A stretch of 64,000 bases of DNA from Nitratireductor thuwali (GCF_036621415.1 NZ_CP030941.1:2974001-3038000); one strand, 5' to 3'. Shown: positions 9,497 to 19,635, counted from the stretch's first letter. The notes: generated from the sequence alone by a model not told the origin. Made by a program: numbers and translations.

Positions 9497-10636
9497 ATGG
9501 AATCGCTGGGCAGCACGAGACGGAGCTTCGCTCCATGGGCCGATCCGAAGGCAAAGCCCTATATCCAGATCGAAAACCTCACCAAGCGCTTCGGCGATTT
9601 CACTGCGGTCGACGACCTGACGCTCACCATATATGAGCGTGAATTCTTCGCGCTGCTGGGTGCGTCCGGCTGCGGCAAGTCCACCCTCCTGCGGATGCTG
9701 GGCGGCTTCGAGACGCCGAGCGCCGGCCGCATCCTGCTTGACGGGCAGGACCTGCGGGGCATTCCGCCCTACAAGCGCCCCGTCAACATGATGTTCCAGT
9801 CCTATGCCCTGTTCCCGCATATGAGCGTGGAAGCCAATGTCGGCTTTGGGCTCAGGCAGGAGGGCATGCCAAAAGGACAGATCGCCGAGCGTGTGGCCCA
9901 GATGCTCAAGCTGGTGAAGCTGGAGCAGTTCGCCGGGCGCAAGCCGCACCAGCTTTCCGGCGGGCAGCGCCAGCGGGTCGCGCTCGCCCGCTCACTGGCC
10001 AAGCGCCCCAAGGTGCTGCTGCTGGACGAGCCGCTGGGCGCGCTCGACAAGAAGCTGCGCGAGGAGACGCAGTTCGAGCTGATGGACCTCCAGCACGAGC
10101 TCGGCCTCACCTTCGTCGTCGTGACCCACGACCAGGAAGAAGCCATGACCATGGCCGACCGCATCGCCATCATGGAAAAGGGCAACGTGTTGCAGGTGGC
10201 CACGCCGCCGGAGATCTACGAGGCACCGAACTCGCGCTTCGTGGCCGATTTCGTGGGCTCGATCAACATGTTCGAGGGAAAGCTGCGCGAGAAGGGCTCG
10301 CGCGGTTCGCGCATTGTGCGCGCCGATGGCCTGGCGCTCAGCGCCGATGCCCCGGCCGATGCGGTGGTTGGCGAAAAGGTGTGGCTGGCGGTGCGCCCCG
10401 AGAAGATGAAGGTGTCGAGCGCCCGGCCGGACAACGCGGTCAACACGATGGAAGGCGAGGTCTGGGACATCGCCTATCTGGGCGACATGACGATCTACTA
10501 TGTGAAGCTCGACGACGGCATGGTCGTCAAGGCCAGCACGGTCAACAGCCTGCGCAGGATCGGCGAGGAACTGACCTGGCACGACCGTGCATGGGTTTCC
10601 TTCGCGCCCGACGCCGGCGTCGTCCTGGCGCGGTAG
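9497..10636 (+). CDS. potG: Polyamine ABC transporter, ATP-binding protein
   Basis: 379 residues from ATG 9497 (a TTG one codon earlier is also possible). Walker A GASGCGKS at residues 55-62, Q-loop near MMFQSYALFPHM, signature LSGGQ at 153-157, Walker B ending DE at 177-178, and switch His in VVTHDQEEA. The C-terminal 110 residues form a TOBE domain. The 20-residue N-terminal extension before the ABC domain is typical of PotA/PotG. Acts at the cytoplasmic face with PotH and PotI. It follows potF by 90 bp and precedes potH by 6 bp. Confidence 0.94.
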   Translation: MESLGSTRRSFAPWADPKAKPYIQIENLTKRFGDFTAVDDLTLTIYEREFFALLGASGCGKSTLLRMLGGFETPSAGRILLDGQDLRGIPPYKRPVNMMFQSYALFPHMSVEANVGFGLRQEGMPKGQIAERVAQMLKLVKLEQFAGRKPHQLSGGQRQRVALARSLAKRPKVLLLDEPLGALDKKLREETQFELMDLQHELGLTFVVVTHDQEEAMTMADRIAIMEKGNVLQVATPPEIYEAPNSRFVADFVGSINMFEGKLREKGSRGSRIVRADGLALSADAPADAVVGEKVWLAVRPEKMKVSSARPDNAVNTMEGEVWDIAYLGDMTIYYVKLDDGMVVKASTVNSLRRIGEELTWHDRAWVSFAPDAGVVLAR

Positions 10637-10642
10637 GCGGCG

Positions 10643-11554
10643 ATGAACCGGGCCCTTTCAGCCGTCTTCCGCCGCCTCGTCATCGCCGTTCCCTATGCGT
10701 GGCTGCTGGTCTTCTTCCTCGTCCCCTTCTTCATCGTCTTCAAGATTTCTCTGTCTCAGACCGCGATCGCCATGCCGCCCTACGTGCCGACCTTCGGGTT
10801 GGAGGAGGGCTGGAGCGGGTTCGTTGAGGCGCTCGGCGAGCTCTCCTTCGAAAACTACCTCTGGCTGTTCGGCGATCCGCTCTATGTGAACGCCTATCTG
10901 TCCAGTGTCTGGATCGCCGGGGTTTCGACGATACTCACGCTGGCCGTCGGCTATCCAATCGCCTATGGCATGGCCCGCGCGCCTTCCGGCGTCAGGCCGC
11001 TGCTGCTCATGCTCGTGATCCTGCCCTTCTGGACCAGCTTCCTCATCCGCGTCTATGCCTGGATCGGGATTCTCAAGCCCGAGGGCCTGCTCAACCAGTT
11101 CCTGTTCTTCCTGGGTGTGATCGACCAGCCGCTGGTCATCCTCAACACGACGACCGCCGTCTATATCGGCATCGTCTATTCCTACCTGCCGTTCATGGTC
11201 CTGCCGCTCTATGCGACACTGGAGAAGATGGATTACTCGCTGATCGAGGCAGCCGGTGATCTGGGCTGCCCGCCGCTGACCGCGTTCTGGAAGATCACCT
11301 TTCCGCTGTCGCTTCCCGGTGTCGTCGCCGGCTGCATGCTGGTGTTCATCCCTGCGGTGGGCGAGTTCGTCATCCCGGACCTGCTCGGCGGCTCGCGCAC
11401 GCTGATGATCGGCAAGACGCTCTGGAACGAGTTCTTCTCCAACCGCGACTGGCCGGTGTCGTCGGCCGTGGCGGTGATCCTGCTCCTCCTTCTGATCGTG
11501 CCCATCGTCCTTTTCCAGCGGGCCCAGGCCCGCACGCAAGAGCAGGGACGCTAG
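10643..11554 (+). CDS. potH: Polyamine ABC transporter permease (PotH/PotB type)
   Basis: 303 residues, about six membrane segments starting at residues 12-33. The EAA loop EAAGDLGCPPLTAFWKITFP (about 208-227) contacts the ATPase, and AVGEFVIPDLLGG follows, as usual for PotB/PotH. It begins 6 bp after potG and ends 2 bp before potI, so the three are translated as one unit. Inner membrane component of the amine importer. Confidence 0.93.
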   Translation: MNRALSAVFRRLVIAVPYAWLLVFFLVPFFIVFKISLSQTAIAMPPYVPTFGLEEGWSGFVEALGELSFENYLWLFGDPLYVNAYLSSVWIAGVSTILTLAVGYPIAYGMARAPSGVRPLLLMLVILPFWTSFLIRVYAWIGILKPEGLLNQFLFFLGVIDQPLVILNTTTAVYIGIVYSYLPFMVLPLYATLEKMDYSLIEAAGDLGCPPLTAFWKITFPLSLPGVVAGCMLVFIPAVGEFVIPDLLGGSRTLMIGKTLWNEFFSNRDWPVSSAVAVILLLLLIVPIVLFQRAQARTQEQGR

Positions 11555-11556
11555 CC

Positions 11557-12375
11557 ATGGCCGGAACGTGGGGCAGGCTCAACATCGCCGCGCTGGTGCT
11601 CGGCTTCGCGTTCCTCTATCTGCCCATCGTGCTGCTGGTGATCTATTCGTTCAACGAATCGCGCCTCGTCACCGTCTGGGCGGGCTTCTCGACAAAATGG
11701 TATGCCGCGCTCTTCTCTAACCGGGGTTTGATGGATGCAGCCTGGGTGACGGCGCGGGTCGCCTTCCTGTCGGCGACCGTCGCCACCGTTCTTGGCACCA
11801 TGGCCGCGGTGACGCTCACCCGCTACGCACGGTTTCGCGGGCGCGTCCTTTTCTCCGGCATGGTGTTCGCGCCGCTCGTCATGCCGGAGGTCATAACCGG
11901 CCTTTCGCTGCTCCTGCTCTTCGTCGCCATCAATTTCGACCGCGGTTTCGCCACCGTCACCATCGCCCACATCACCTTCTCCATGTGCTTCGTGGCGGTC
12001 GTCGTGCAGTCGCGGCTGATCTCGTTCGACGAGGCGCTGGAGGAGGCCGCGCTCGACCTCGGGGCGACGCCGGTCGGGGCCTTCTTCCAGGTCACGCTGC
12101 CGGTCATCTTGCCTGCCGTCGTCTCGGGCTGGATGCTGGCCTTCACCCTGTCCCTCGACGATCTGGTGATCGCCAGCTTCACCTCCGGCCCCGGCGCCAC
12201 CACTCTTCCCATGAAGATCTACAGCCAGGTCCGCCTGGGCGTGACGCCGGAAATCAATGCCGCCTGCACGCTATTGATAGGCGTCGTCACCGTGGGCGTC
12301 ATCGCCGCATCGCTGGTCACGAAAACGCGCGAGGTCCAGCGCCGGCGGGACGAGCAGCTGGCGGAGCGCGGTTGA
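11557..12375 (+). CDS. potI: Polyamine ABC transporter permease (PotI/PotC type)
   Basis: 272 residues with about six membrane helices, the first near residues 6-28. It has the EEAALDLGATPVGAFFQVTLP coupling loop and FTLSLDDLVIASFTSGPG, a stretch strongly conserved in PotC/PotI. Last gene of the transporter operon; it converges on the AsmA-like gene 20 bp later. No clear terminator is seen in the gap. Confidence 0.93.
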   Translation: MAGTWGRLNIAALVLGFAFLYLPIVLLVIYSFNESRLVTVWAGFSTKWYAALFSNRGLMDAAWVTARVAFLSATVATVLGTMAAVTLTRYARFRGRVLFSGMVFAPLVMPEVITGLSLLLLFVAINFDRGFATVTIAHITFSMCFVAVVVQSRLISFDEALEEAALDLGATPVGAFFQVTLPVILPAVVSGWMLAFTLSLDDLVIASFTSGPGATTLPMKIYSQVRLGVTPEINAACTLLIGVVTVGVIAASLVTKTREVQRRRDEQLAERG

Positions 12376-12395
12376 GCTGGGCAGCGTCGTCGCAA

Positions 12396-14222
12396 TTATT
12401 GCGGCGCCGGCGCGTGGAAGGAAGCGATGAACGGGGCGCTCCACGAGCCGCCGACGAAAAACATCAGCGGCGCCGGCGGCGCAGCCGCCTCGTTTTGCGC
12501 GTGGCCGAGCGTGCCGTAGAGGGCAAGGCCCCGCCCGGCGATGGGAACCAGCCCGTCGAGCGAGATCGCATATGGGCCTGATCGGGCGTCCGCCCGGTCG
12601 ATCTGGGCCACGCCTTTGGTGATCGTTGCCCGCAGCTCGGCATTGTCGATAGCCAGAGTGCCTTCCGACAGCGCGGCCAGCGGGAAGAAGTCGCCCTCCT
12701 GGCTCAAGGCCAGGAAACGCGTCATGTCGAGCCCTGGGACCGTGCCTTTGCCCAAAGTGGCGGTGAAGCTTCCGTCGGCCCCTTGCAATACGGTTTCTAG
12801 GTCGCTGCCCGTGCCCCTGACCATGAGGGAGAAGGAGCCTTGCGCCTGGGGCACGAGCCGCTCGAGCCCGAAGGCCGCCCCGAACTCGCCGGTCTGGATC
12901 TGCTCCCCGGTCATGCGCAGTTCGATCATGTCCTGCGCCCCGGTCCGGTCGGCGCGCATGCCGAACTGCAGATTGCCGCCAAAGGCGGACGCGTCCGAGA
13001 CGTCGAAGGTTTCCAGCCCGTCCTTTACCTTCACCGCGGCCGCCACGCCCGACAGCTTCACCGAACCAAGCGCGGCTGTCGTGCTGGAAAGCCGCAGATC
13101 GACATCGAAACCGCCGATCCGCAGGTGCTGTTCGCGCCCGTCTGCCATGACCGTCCGCGAGAACGGGTTGAACGCGTTGAGCAGCGCGCGCAGGTCCAGC
13201 GCGTCGAAGGCCAGCGTGCCGGCGACGGCTGGCCGGCCATTGCCCAGGCTCACATCCAGAAGGCCCTTGCCGCCGCTCCCGTTGAAGCCGATCGCGGCGT
13301 TCTCGAACTTCAGGCGCCGCTGGTCGCCCGTAACCTGAGCCGACAGCGTGACGGGGCCGACGCGGTTTCCTGCGAAGGTCAGCGCATGCGTCCACTCCAT
13401 GAGCCGGTTCAGCGAAGGCGCCGCCAGGCTGATCTGCCCGTCGATGAAGCTGTCACCGGCAAAGCTGGCGGTGCCCTTATATGTCGCGTTCGCCGGCGCC
13501 GACTGGATGGATACGTCGACAGGCGCGCTGCCGCCGCCCAGCAAGATCAGCGGCTGTGCGCTGGAGGCGGCGATCTTGACGCTCTCGCCGTGCCATATGC
13601 CGCTGGCCGATAGCGAGGCCTGCCGGTTGAGCGCCGGCCAGTCGAGCTGCCCGGTAATGCTGGTCATCAGGTCGGTATGCTCCCCGCTGCCCTGCGCTAT
13701 CAGCCGCCCTTCGACAATTTCGATGGTCCCGAAAACGTCGTTTGGCAATCCTTGCAGGTCCGGGCTTGCCGGCGCGGAGGAAACGAGGGCCCGCGCGGCT
13801 TCGACCGAACGCGCAAGCTTTCCCCACCCTTTCGGTGCCGGCAACGTGTATCCGTCTTCGCCGGGCCGCAGCCGTATAAGCGGCCTGATGAGCCGCATCT
13901 TGGTGAAGACGACGTCGCCGCGCAAAGCCGCCAGCGCCGACAGATCGATCTCGATCCGTTCGGCTTCGACGACCGGCGCTGGATCGCCGGGATTCCAGTC
14001 CGCCAGCGACACGTCATGCAGCACGGCGCGGAAGGCGGGCCAGACCTGTATCTGGGGCGTTTCGTCCAGTCTTACGCGGTAGCCGCTCCAGGCGCTCATC
14101 TGCGAGGCAACGCTGTCCCGGACGATCTGCGTGGAAGCGATGACGGGCAAGCCGAAGACCACGAGCAAGGCCAGCACCACAGCGGCAGAAGCTGCCCACA
14201 CGCCCTTTCTGGCCAATGTCAC
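12396..14222 (-). CDS. AsmA family envelope protein
   Basis: 608 residues starting at a GTG at 14222, with AAGGAT upstream. One N-terminal membrane anchor (about residues 8-29) is followed by a long periplasmic beta-rich region. The N-terminal AsmA domain is recognisable in VRLDETPQIQVWPAFRAVLH and LADWNPGDPAPVVEAERIEI, and the C-terminal AsmA_2-like part in the last 250 residues. AsmA proteins belong to the bridge-like group linked to phospholipid transfer and outer membrane homeostasis. The gene is monocistronic, divergent from aacS and convergent with the polyamine operon. Specific cargo unknown. Confidence 0.85.
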   Translation of the reverse strand: MTLARKGVWAASAAVVLALLVVFGLPVIASTQIVRDSVASQMSAWSGYRVRLDETPQIQVWPAFRAVLHDVSLADWNPGDPAPVVEAERIEIDLSALAALRGDVVFTKMRLIRPLIRLRPGEDGYTLPAPKGWGKLARSVEAARALVSSAPASPDLQGLPNDVFGTIEIVEGRLIAQGSGEHTDLMTSITGQLDWPALNRQASLSASGIWHGESVKIAASSAQPLILLGGGSAPVDVSIQSAPANATYKGTASFAGDSFIDGQISLAAPSLNRLMEWTHALTFAGNRVGPVTLSAQVTGDQRRLKFENAAIGFNGSGGKGLLDVSLGNGRPAVAGTLAFDALDLRALLNAFNPFSRTVMADGREQHLRIGGFDVDLRLSSTTAALGSVKLSGVAAAVKVKDGLETFDVSDASAFGGNLQFGMRADRTGAQDMIELRMTGEQIQTGEFGAAFGLERLVPQAQGSFSLMVRGTGSDLETVLQGADGSFTATLGKGTVPGLDMTRFLALSQEGDFFPLAALSEGTLAIDNAELRATITKGVAQIDRADARSGPYAISLDGLVPIAGRGLALYGTLGHAQNEAAAPPAPLMFFVGGSWSAPFIASFHAPAPQ

Positions 14223-14414
14223 GAATATATCCTTGCCTGTTCCGATGCCCGTTCCCCGTTTAGGCTAAGAATACCGAAAAGTGAAGGAAGCCGCGCGGTA
14301 ATCCCCCGGCCATGCCTGCCGTTTACATGCCGTAGTCGCAGGCCGTTCCCGAATACCGTCTTGCTCCCGCCACCGGGTGAATGCATAACCGGCAAGCCAA
14401 TCTGGAGGATTTAG

Positions 14415-16373
14415 ATGCACCACGAGCAACCCCTTTGGACGCCCAGCCGCACAAGGATCGACCAGTCGGCCTTGACCGCATTTGCGCGGGAAGCCTCGCA
14501 GCGCGCGGGACGCGATGTCGAGGGGTTCCAGGCTCTGCATCGGTGGTCCATCGATGACCGGGAGGCCTTCTGGTCGTTGGTCTGGGACTTTTGCGGCATC
14601 GTCGGCGGGAAAGGCGGCACCGTCTTGGAAAACGGCGACCGCATGCCCGGCGCCTCCTTCTTCCCCGAAGCCCGGCTGAACTTTGCCGAGAATCTCCTGC
14701 CCAGGCGGGGCGCGGACGACGCCATCGTCTTTCGCGGCGAGAACAAGGCCGAGCGCCGGCTGAGCTGGGACGAGCTGCGCGACCTCGTTTCCAAGCTTCA
14801 GCAGTATTTCGCAGCGCACGGCGTGAAGGCCGGCGACCGCGTCGCCGCGATGATGCCCAACATGCCCGAAACGGTGGCGGCGATGCTGGCCGCGACGTCG
14901 CTCGGCGCGATCTGGTCCTCCTGCTCGCCCGATTTCGGCGTCCGCGGCGTCCTCGATCGTTTCGGGCAGATCGAGCCGGTCATCTTCATCGTGCCGGACG
15001 GCTACTGGTACAATGGGAAATCGTTTGAGGTGGCCGAAAAGACGGCGGAAATCGCGGCCTCGCTGCCGAGCCTGCGAAGGGTTCTGGTGGTCGACTATCT
15101 GGGAACCGCCGGCGAGGCCGCCAAATCGATCCCCAACGCCGTCTCGATGGAGGAGGCGCTGGAAACGATCGAGGCGAAGGAGCCGGTGTTCGAGCGGCTG
15201 CCGTTCGCCCACCCGCTCTATATCCTGTTTTCCTCCGGCACCACCGGCACGCCCAAGTGCATCGTCCACTCCGCCGGCGGCACATTGCTGCAGCATGTGA
15301 AGGAGCAGCGGCTGCACGCCGATATCCGCGAGGGCGACCGCGTCTTCTATTTCACGACCTGCGGCTGGATGATGTGGAACTGGCTCGTCTCCGGGCTGGC
15401 CTCGGGCGCCACGCTCGTCCTCTATGACGGTTCGCCCTTCCATCCGGATGGAAATGCGCTTTTCGACTACGCCGACGCCGAGAAGATCACCTATTTCGGC
15501 ACCTCGGCCAAGTTCATAGACGCCGTGCACAAGGCAGGGCTGGAACCGCGCAAGTCGCACGACCTTTCGAGCGTGCGGGTCATCTCCTCCACCGGGTCTC
15601 CGCTGTCGCCCGAAAGCTTCGCCTTCGTCTATGACGGCATCAAGTCCGACGTCCATCTCGCCTCCATTTCCGGGGGCACGGACATCGTCTCCTGCTTCGT
15701 CCTCGGCGTCCCGACGCTTCCCGTCTGGCCGGGAGAGATACAGGGCCCGGGCCTCGGCATGGCCGTCGACGTTTGGGACGACGACGGCAAGCACCTTAAC
15801 GCCGGCAAGGGCGAACTCGTCTGCACGCGCGCCTTTCCGGCCATGCCCATCGGCTTCTGGAACGACCCGGCGGGCGAGAAGTATCACGCGGCTTATTTCG
15901 ACCGCTTCGACAATGTCTGGTGCCACGGCGATTTCGCCGAATGGACGCGCCATGGCGGCATCGTCATCCATGGCCGCTCGGACGCCACGCTCAATCCCGG
16001 CGGCGTGCGCATCGGGACGGCGGAGATCTACAATCAGGTCGAACAGCTCCCCGAGATTCTGGAAGCCATCTGCATCGGCCAGGAGTGGGACGACGATGTG
16101 CGGGTGGTCCTGTTCGTCAGGCTGGCCGAGGGTGTGACTCTGGACGAGGCGCTGGAAAAGAAGATCCACACCAAAATAAGGACCGGGGCGAGCCCGCGGC
16201 ATGTGCCCGCCCGCATCGTCGCCGTCGCGGATATCCCGCGCACCAAGTCCGGCAAGATCACCGAACTCGCCGTGCGCGACATCGTCCATGGCCGCCCGGT
16301 GAAGAACAAGGAGGCGCTGGCCAACCCGGAGGCGCTGGACCTTTACCGCGACATCCCCCAGCTGAAGTCGTAG
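14415..16373 (+). CDS. aacS: Acetoacetyl-CoA synthetase
   Basis: 652 residues, the standard length. An adenylate-forming enzyme converting acetoacetate, ATP and CoA to acetoacetyl-CoA, used in ketone-body and PHB breakdown. The P-loop-like motif [13 protein letters not shown] is at about 274-286, GWMMWNW follows, and the C-terminal lysine motif TKSGKITEL is present. ATG 14415 has a GGAGG 8 bases upstream. The N-terminal ACAS_N-type segment and the TCGWMMWN stretch separate it from acetyl-CoA synthetase. Its TAG stop is also the first three bases of a palindromic repeat. Functionally it fits with the phasin gene at 23255. Confidence 0.95.
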   Translation: MHHEQPLWTPSRTRIDQSALTAFAREASQRAGRDVEGFQALHRWSIDDREAFWSLVWDFCGIVGGKGGTVLENGDRMPGASFFPEARLNFAENLLPRRGADDAIVFRGENKAERRLSWDELRDLVSKLQQYFAAHGVKAGDRVAAMMPNMPETVAAMLAATSLGAIWSSCSPDFGVRGVLDRFGQIEPVIFIVPDGYWYNGKSFEVAEKTAEIAASLPSLRRVLVVDYLGTAGEAAKSIPNAVSMEEALETIEAKEPVFERLPFAHPLYILFSSGTTGTPKCIVHSAGGTLLQHVKEQRLHADIREGDRVFYFTTCGWMMWNWLVSGLASGATLVLYDGSPFHPDGNALFDYADAEKITYFGTSAKFIDAVHKAGLEPRKSHDLSSVRVISSTGSPLSPESFAFVYDGIKSDVHLASISGGTDIVSCFVLGVPTLPVWPGEIQGPGLGMAVDVWDDDGKHLNAGKGELVCTRAFPAMPIGFWNDPAGEKYHAAYFDRFDNVWCHGDFAEWTRHGGIVIHGRSDATLNPGGVRIGTAEIYNQVEQLPEILEAICIGQEWDDDVRVVLFVRLAEGVTLDEALEKKIHTKIRTGASPRHVPARIVAVADIPRTKSGKITELAVRDIVHGRPVKNKEALANPEALDLYRDIPQLKS

Positions 16374-16412
16374 AGCCGGATAAGGAAAAGTGGGAACCGG
16401 TTTTCCTTATCC
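16371..16412. repeat. Palindromic repeat, copy D (core hairpin only)
   Basis: Arms GGATAAGGAAAA (16378-16389) and TTTTCCTTATCC (16401-16412) pair perfectly around GTGGGAACCGG. The inner GGAAAAGTGGGAACCGGTTTTCC matches the core of the repeats at 1155, 40791 and 51788, but the outer arm differs (GGATAA instead of GAATTG). The leading TAG of TAGAGC is the aacS stop codon. Confidence 0.65.
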
Positions 16413-16499
16413 CGCTACAATTCGTGATCACCGCATGGTTAAGAGTTCCTTGCACCGAAATTTACCGAGAATTCACGGGTGATACACTTTCGTAAAGAT

Positions 16500-16669
16500 G
16501 GCAGTACCCCGGTAAGGTTCTGTTAAGGAATGGCGACGATAGTCGTGCGTAACTTGACGCAGCAGCCCGGCCCCTCCTTGGTGGGAAGTGGCCGGGGAAA
16601 CGCCAAGCCCCTGTTTTGACAGCACCCTGAAACGAATTTTTGCGCCCCTTTTTCAAGGGGCGCTTTTTT
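16500..16669 (+). ncRNA. Candidate structured small RNA or long 3' UTR ending in a strong terminator
   Basis: Between the aacS stop and the converging permease gene there is no coding signal, but two hairpins: CCCGGCC (16566-16572) with GGCCGGG (16590-16596), then a canonical terminator at 16642-16669. The sequence upstream, around TTAAGGAATGGCGACGATAG, is AT-richer than the surroundings and could carry a promoter. The 5' boundary is a guess. It could equally be the aacS 3' untranslated region. No Rfam family was recognised. Confidence 0.3.
16642..16669 (+). terminator. Rho-independent terminator
   Basis: Perfect arms GCGCCCCTT (16642-16650) and AAGGGGCGC (16655-16663) with a 4-base loop, followed by six T. 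It serves plus-strand transcription (aacS or the candidate RNA) and overlaps the stop codon of the converging permease gene by two bases. Confidence 0.85.
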
Positions 16670-18362
16670 ATGCGCCGCGATCCCGCATGAGCGGACCGGA
16701 CAAAAGCGCGACAGGCAGGATCGACGTGACGATGATCAGCAGCGCTGCCACGGCGCCCTCTTCGACGGCCCCCCGCGAAGCGTTTTCGTAGACATAGGTC
16801 GCGAGCGTGTTGAACCCGAATGGGCGGAGCAGGATGGTCGCCGACAATTCCTTGACCGTATCGACGAAGACAAGGATCGCCGCCGTGAAGATGGCCGGCT
16901 TGAGCAGGGGCAGGAGCACGCTCACCGCGCTCGCCGGTGCCGAGCGGCCGAGGCTGCGGGCGGCCTGGTCGAGATTGGGCGGCAGCTTCTCCAGCCCCGC
17001 CTGAACCGCGCCCTCGGCCAGCGCCAGGAAGCGGATCGCGCAGGCAAGGATGACGGCGGCCGCCGAGCCCGTCAGAAGCAGTCCTGTGGAAAAGCCCATA
17101 TGGCTGCGCGCGAACGCGTCAACCGCATTGTCCAGCCGCGCCAGCGATAGCAGCAGCCCCAGCGCAAGGATGGTGCCGGGCAGCGCATAGCCGACCGTCG
17201 CCAGGCGTACCATGAAGATCATCACCGGCGAGCGGACGAGCCGCGCCGCATAAAGGATGGCGAGCGCGGCTCCCACCGCGAGGCCGGCGGCCGCGACGGC
17301 GACGGCGACGCTCGTCAGGAACGCCTCGGCCAGCGCCGGCTCGCCAAACTGGTAGAGCCGGTTGAGCGCGTAGCGGCCGAAGATTGCGAGAGGCACCCCG
17401 AAGCCCGCCAGAATGGGCAGGAGCGCGAGGGCCATGGCCGCCAGCGCCCGCCCGCCCGACAGCGCCTTGCGCGGCGGGCGAATATTGATCTGGGTCCCCC
17501 TCGGGGCATGGAATCGCTGTTTGCGCCGCGCCATCTGCTCGGCCGTCAGCAGGACGAGAACGAGCACAAGCATGATGACGGCGATCTGCGCCGCGCCTTC
17601 CAGGCTTCCTCGGTTGAGCCATGTTGAATAGACCGCAAGGGTCATCGTGTTCACGCCGAGATGCTGGACCGCGCCGAAATCGTTGACCGTCTCCATCAGC
17701 ACGAGCGCGACGCCGGCCACGATGGCCGGGCGCGCCACGGGCAGCAATACCCGCCAGAAGACCCGCGCCGGCCCCGCGCCCAGCGTGCGCGCCACGTCGG
17801 CGATGTTGCGGCCCTGCATCAAGAAGACGACGCGGGCGGTCAGATAGACATAGGGGAAGGTGACCGCGGTGATGACGATGGCCGCGCCGATGGTCGAGCG
17901 TATGTCCGGAAACCAGTAGTCCGAAGGCCGCTCGAAGCCGAACAGGCCCCGCACCAGGCTCTGCACGGGCCCGACATAGTGGAAGAACTCGGCGAAGGCA
18001 TAGGCGGCCAAGTAGGGCGGCACCGCCAGCGGCAGCACGAGCGCCCAGGCGAAAACCCGCCGCAACGGGAACTCATACGCCACGACCAGCCAGGCGCACC
18101 CGACGCCGATGACGCCGCTGCCCAGCGCCACCAGCACCAGCAATCTCAGCGTCGTTGTTATCGACTGCGGCAGGACGTAACGTGCAAGATGGGGCCAGTC
18201 CTCGCCTGTGCCCCCCATCGCGGCAACGACGAGCGTTGCGACCGGCAGCAGGACGACCGCGGCGATGACCACGACGATGCCGATAGGCCATTTATGGCTT
18301 TGCCGGCGTGCCCGACGGTCGGCGGCGGGCAGCTTTGGAGTGTTCAGGCTGAAGCTGCTCAT
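16668..18362 (-). CDS. fbpB: Ferric iron ABC transporter permease (FbpB/SfuB type)
   Basis: 564 residues, about twelve membrane helices in two homologous halves, each with an ABC permease coupling loop (IADVARTLGAGPARVFWRVL in the first half, LDQAARSLGRSAPASAVSVL in the second). This duplicated architecture is typical of FbpB/AfuB iron(III) permeases. It follows the binding-protein gene by 97 bp, a gap filled by a strong hairpin. No ATP-binding subunit gene follows: the next element is the aacS terminator, convergent. The ATPase must be encoded elsewhere or shared with another transporter. Confidence 0.92.
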   Translation of the reverse strand: MSSFSLNTPKLPAADRRARRQSHKWPIGIVVVIAAVVLLPVATLVVAAMGGTGEDWPHLARYVLPQSITTTLRLLVLVALGSGVIGVGCAWLVVAYEFPLRRVFAWALVLPLAVPPYLAAYAFAEFFHYVGPVQSLVRGLFGFERPSDYWFPDIRSTIGAAIVITAVTFPYVYLTARVVFLMQGRNIADVARTLGAGPARVFWRVLLPVARPAIVAGVALVLMETVNDFGAVQHLGVNTMTLAVYSTWLNRGSLEGAAQIAVIMLVLVLVLLTAEQMARRKQRFHAPRGTQINIRPPRKALSGGRALAAMALALLPILAGFGVPLAIFGRYALNRLYQFGEPALAEAFLTSVAVAVAAAGLAVGAALAILYAARLVRSPVMIFMVRLATVGYALPGTILALGLLLSLARLDNAVDAFARSHMGFSTGLLLTGSAAAVILACAIRFLALAEGAVQAGLEKLPPNLDQAARSLGRSAPASAVSVLLPLLKPAIFTAAILVFVDTVKELSATILLRPFGFNTLATYVYENASRGAVEEGAVAALLIIVTSILPVALLSGPLMRDRGA

Positions 18363-18402
18363 CGATATGTCTGCGGATGGGACCGAGGGGGATCCTTACG
18401 CA

Positions 18403-18436
18403 CGGAGGCCGGGCAGGTCTCCCCGCCCGGCCTCCG
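18403..18436 (-). promoter_or_regulatory. Intercistronic hairpin between fbpA and fbpB
   Basis: Arms CGGAGGCCGGGC (18403-18414) and GCCCGGCCTCCG (18425-18436) form a perfect 12-bp stem with a 10-base loop. On the minus strand it follows the binding-protein stop codon and has no T run. Such stems commonly protect the upstream message or attenuate read-through, giving more binding protein than permease. Confidence 0.6.
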
Positions 18437-18459
18437 GGAATGCTCGGCGCGAAGCCTGC

Positions 18460-19509
18460 TCAGCTTTCCGGACCCTCGTCGAGTCCGACGCGGTCGACCA
18501 TTTCCGAGGCGGCCTTGCGGTGCGCGGCGATCTCGGCCAGCGGCAGGCTGTCGGGCTTGATGTCGCCGAAGGACTTGACGAGCTCGGCCGTCTCGGCGCT
18601 CGGCAGCACCGGATACTCGAAATTCTGCTCGGCATAGATGGCCTGGGCTTCCGCGCTCGACAGATATTCCATCAGCGCGATGGCGTTGTCCCGGTTCGGC
18701 GCGTGCTTGGCGAGTGCCATGCCGGAGATGTTGACGTGGGAGCCGCGGCCTTCGGTGTTCGGGAAGAGGACCTTGATGGCCTTCGCCCATTCCTTCTGCT
18801 CGGGCTCCTTGTCGTTGGTGATCATCTTGCCGACATAATAGGTGTTGCCGATGCCGAGATCGCATTCGCCGGCATAGATCGCCTGGGCCTGGCCACGGTC
18901 ATTGCCATTGGGCTTCCTGGCGAGATTGGCCTTCAGGCCCTGCATCCATTCCTCGGCTTTTTCTTCGCCATGATGAGCGATCATCGAGGCGAACAGCGCG
19001 ATATTGTACATGTGCTGGCCGCTGCGCATGCAGATCTTGCCCTTCCACTTCGGGTCGGCCAGTTCCTCATAGGTGATGGTGTCCTGGTCGACGCGCTCCT
19101 TGGAGGCATAGACGACGCGGCCGCGCGTGGTCAGGCCGAACCAGTTGCCCTCCGGATCGCGGAACTCCGCCGGAATGTTGGCATTGACCGTTTCATTGTC
19201 GACCGACTGCGTGACGCCTTTTTCCTTCACGTTGACCAGGCGGCCGATATCGACCGTCAGGATCACGTCGGCCGGGGAATTTTCGCCCTCGGCGGCGATC
19301 CGGTCCTCAAGACCCTTGTCGAGGAACAGGACCTCGGTCTCGATGCCCGTCTTTTCGGTGAAGGCGTCGAGCAGCGGCTCGATGAGGAAAGGCTGCCGGT
19401 AGGAGTAGATGTTCACCGTGCCTTCGGCCTGCGCCAGGGCGGGAGTGAAGCCGGCGGCCATCGCAAGGGCGGCGAAGCCGGCTATGAGCATAGGGGTTTT
19501 CGTCAACAT
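18460..19509 (-). CDS. fbpA: Ferric iron ABC transporter, periplasmic binding protein
   Basis: 349 residues from ATG 19509, chosen because TAGGAGA sits just upstream; a start six codons earlier is weaker. Signal peptide about residues 1-27 ending TPALAQA. The mature protein begins GTVNIYSYRQPFLIEPLLDAF and carries NTYYVGKM, the adjacent tyrosines that coordinate ferric iron in FbpA/FutA proteins. It delivers iron to FbpB across the inner membrane. An Irr-type box (19640-19656) lies about 130 bp upstream of the start, so transcription probably follows iron/haem status. Confidence 0.93.
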   Translation of the reverse strand: MLTKTPMLIAGFAALAMAAGFTPALAQAEGTVNIYSYRQPFLIEPLLDAFTEKTGIETEVLFLDKGLEDRIAAEGENSPADVILTVDIGRLVNVKEKGVTQSVDNETVNANIPAEFRDPEGNWFGLTTRGRVVYASKERVDQDTITYEELADPKWKGKICMRSGQHMYNIALFASMIAHHGEEKAEEWMQGLKANLARKPNGNDRGQAQAIYAGECDLGIGNTYYVGKMITNDKEPEQKEWAKAIKVLFPNTEGRGSHVNISGMALAKHAPNRDNAIALMEYLSSAEAQAIYAEQNFEYPVLPSAETAELVKSFGDIKPDSLPLAEIAAHRKAASEMVDRVGLDEGPES

Positions 19510-19635
19510 GATCTGTCTCCTAACCACCGGGAGCCAAGATCCCGGGAGGGTTTAACTCTGCGGTCAAGCCATCGGCGACCGTACCCTCCTATGGGAGAAA
19601 TTCACCCATGGGTCAAGAGAAGCGCAACAAAATCA

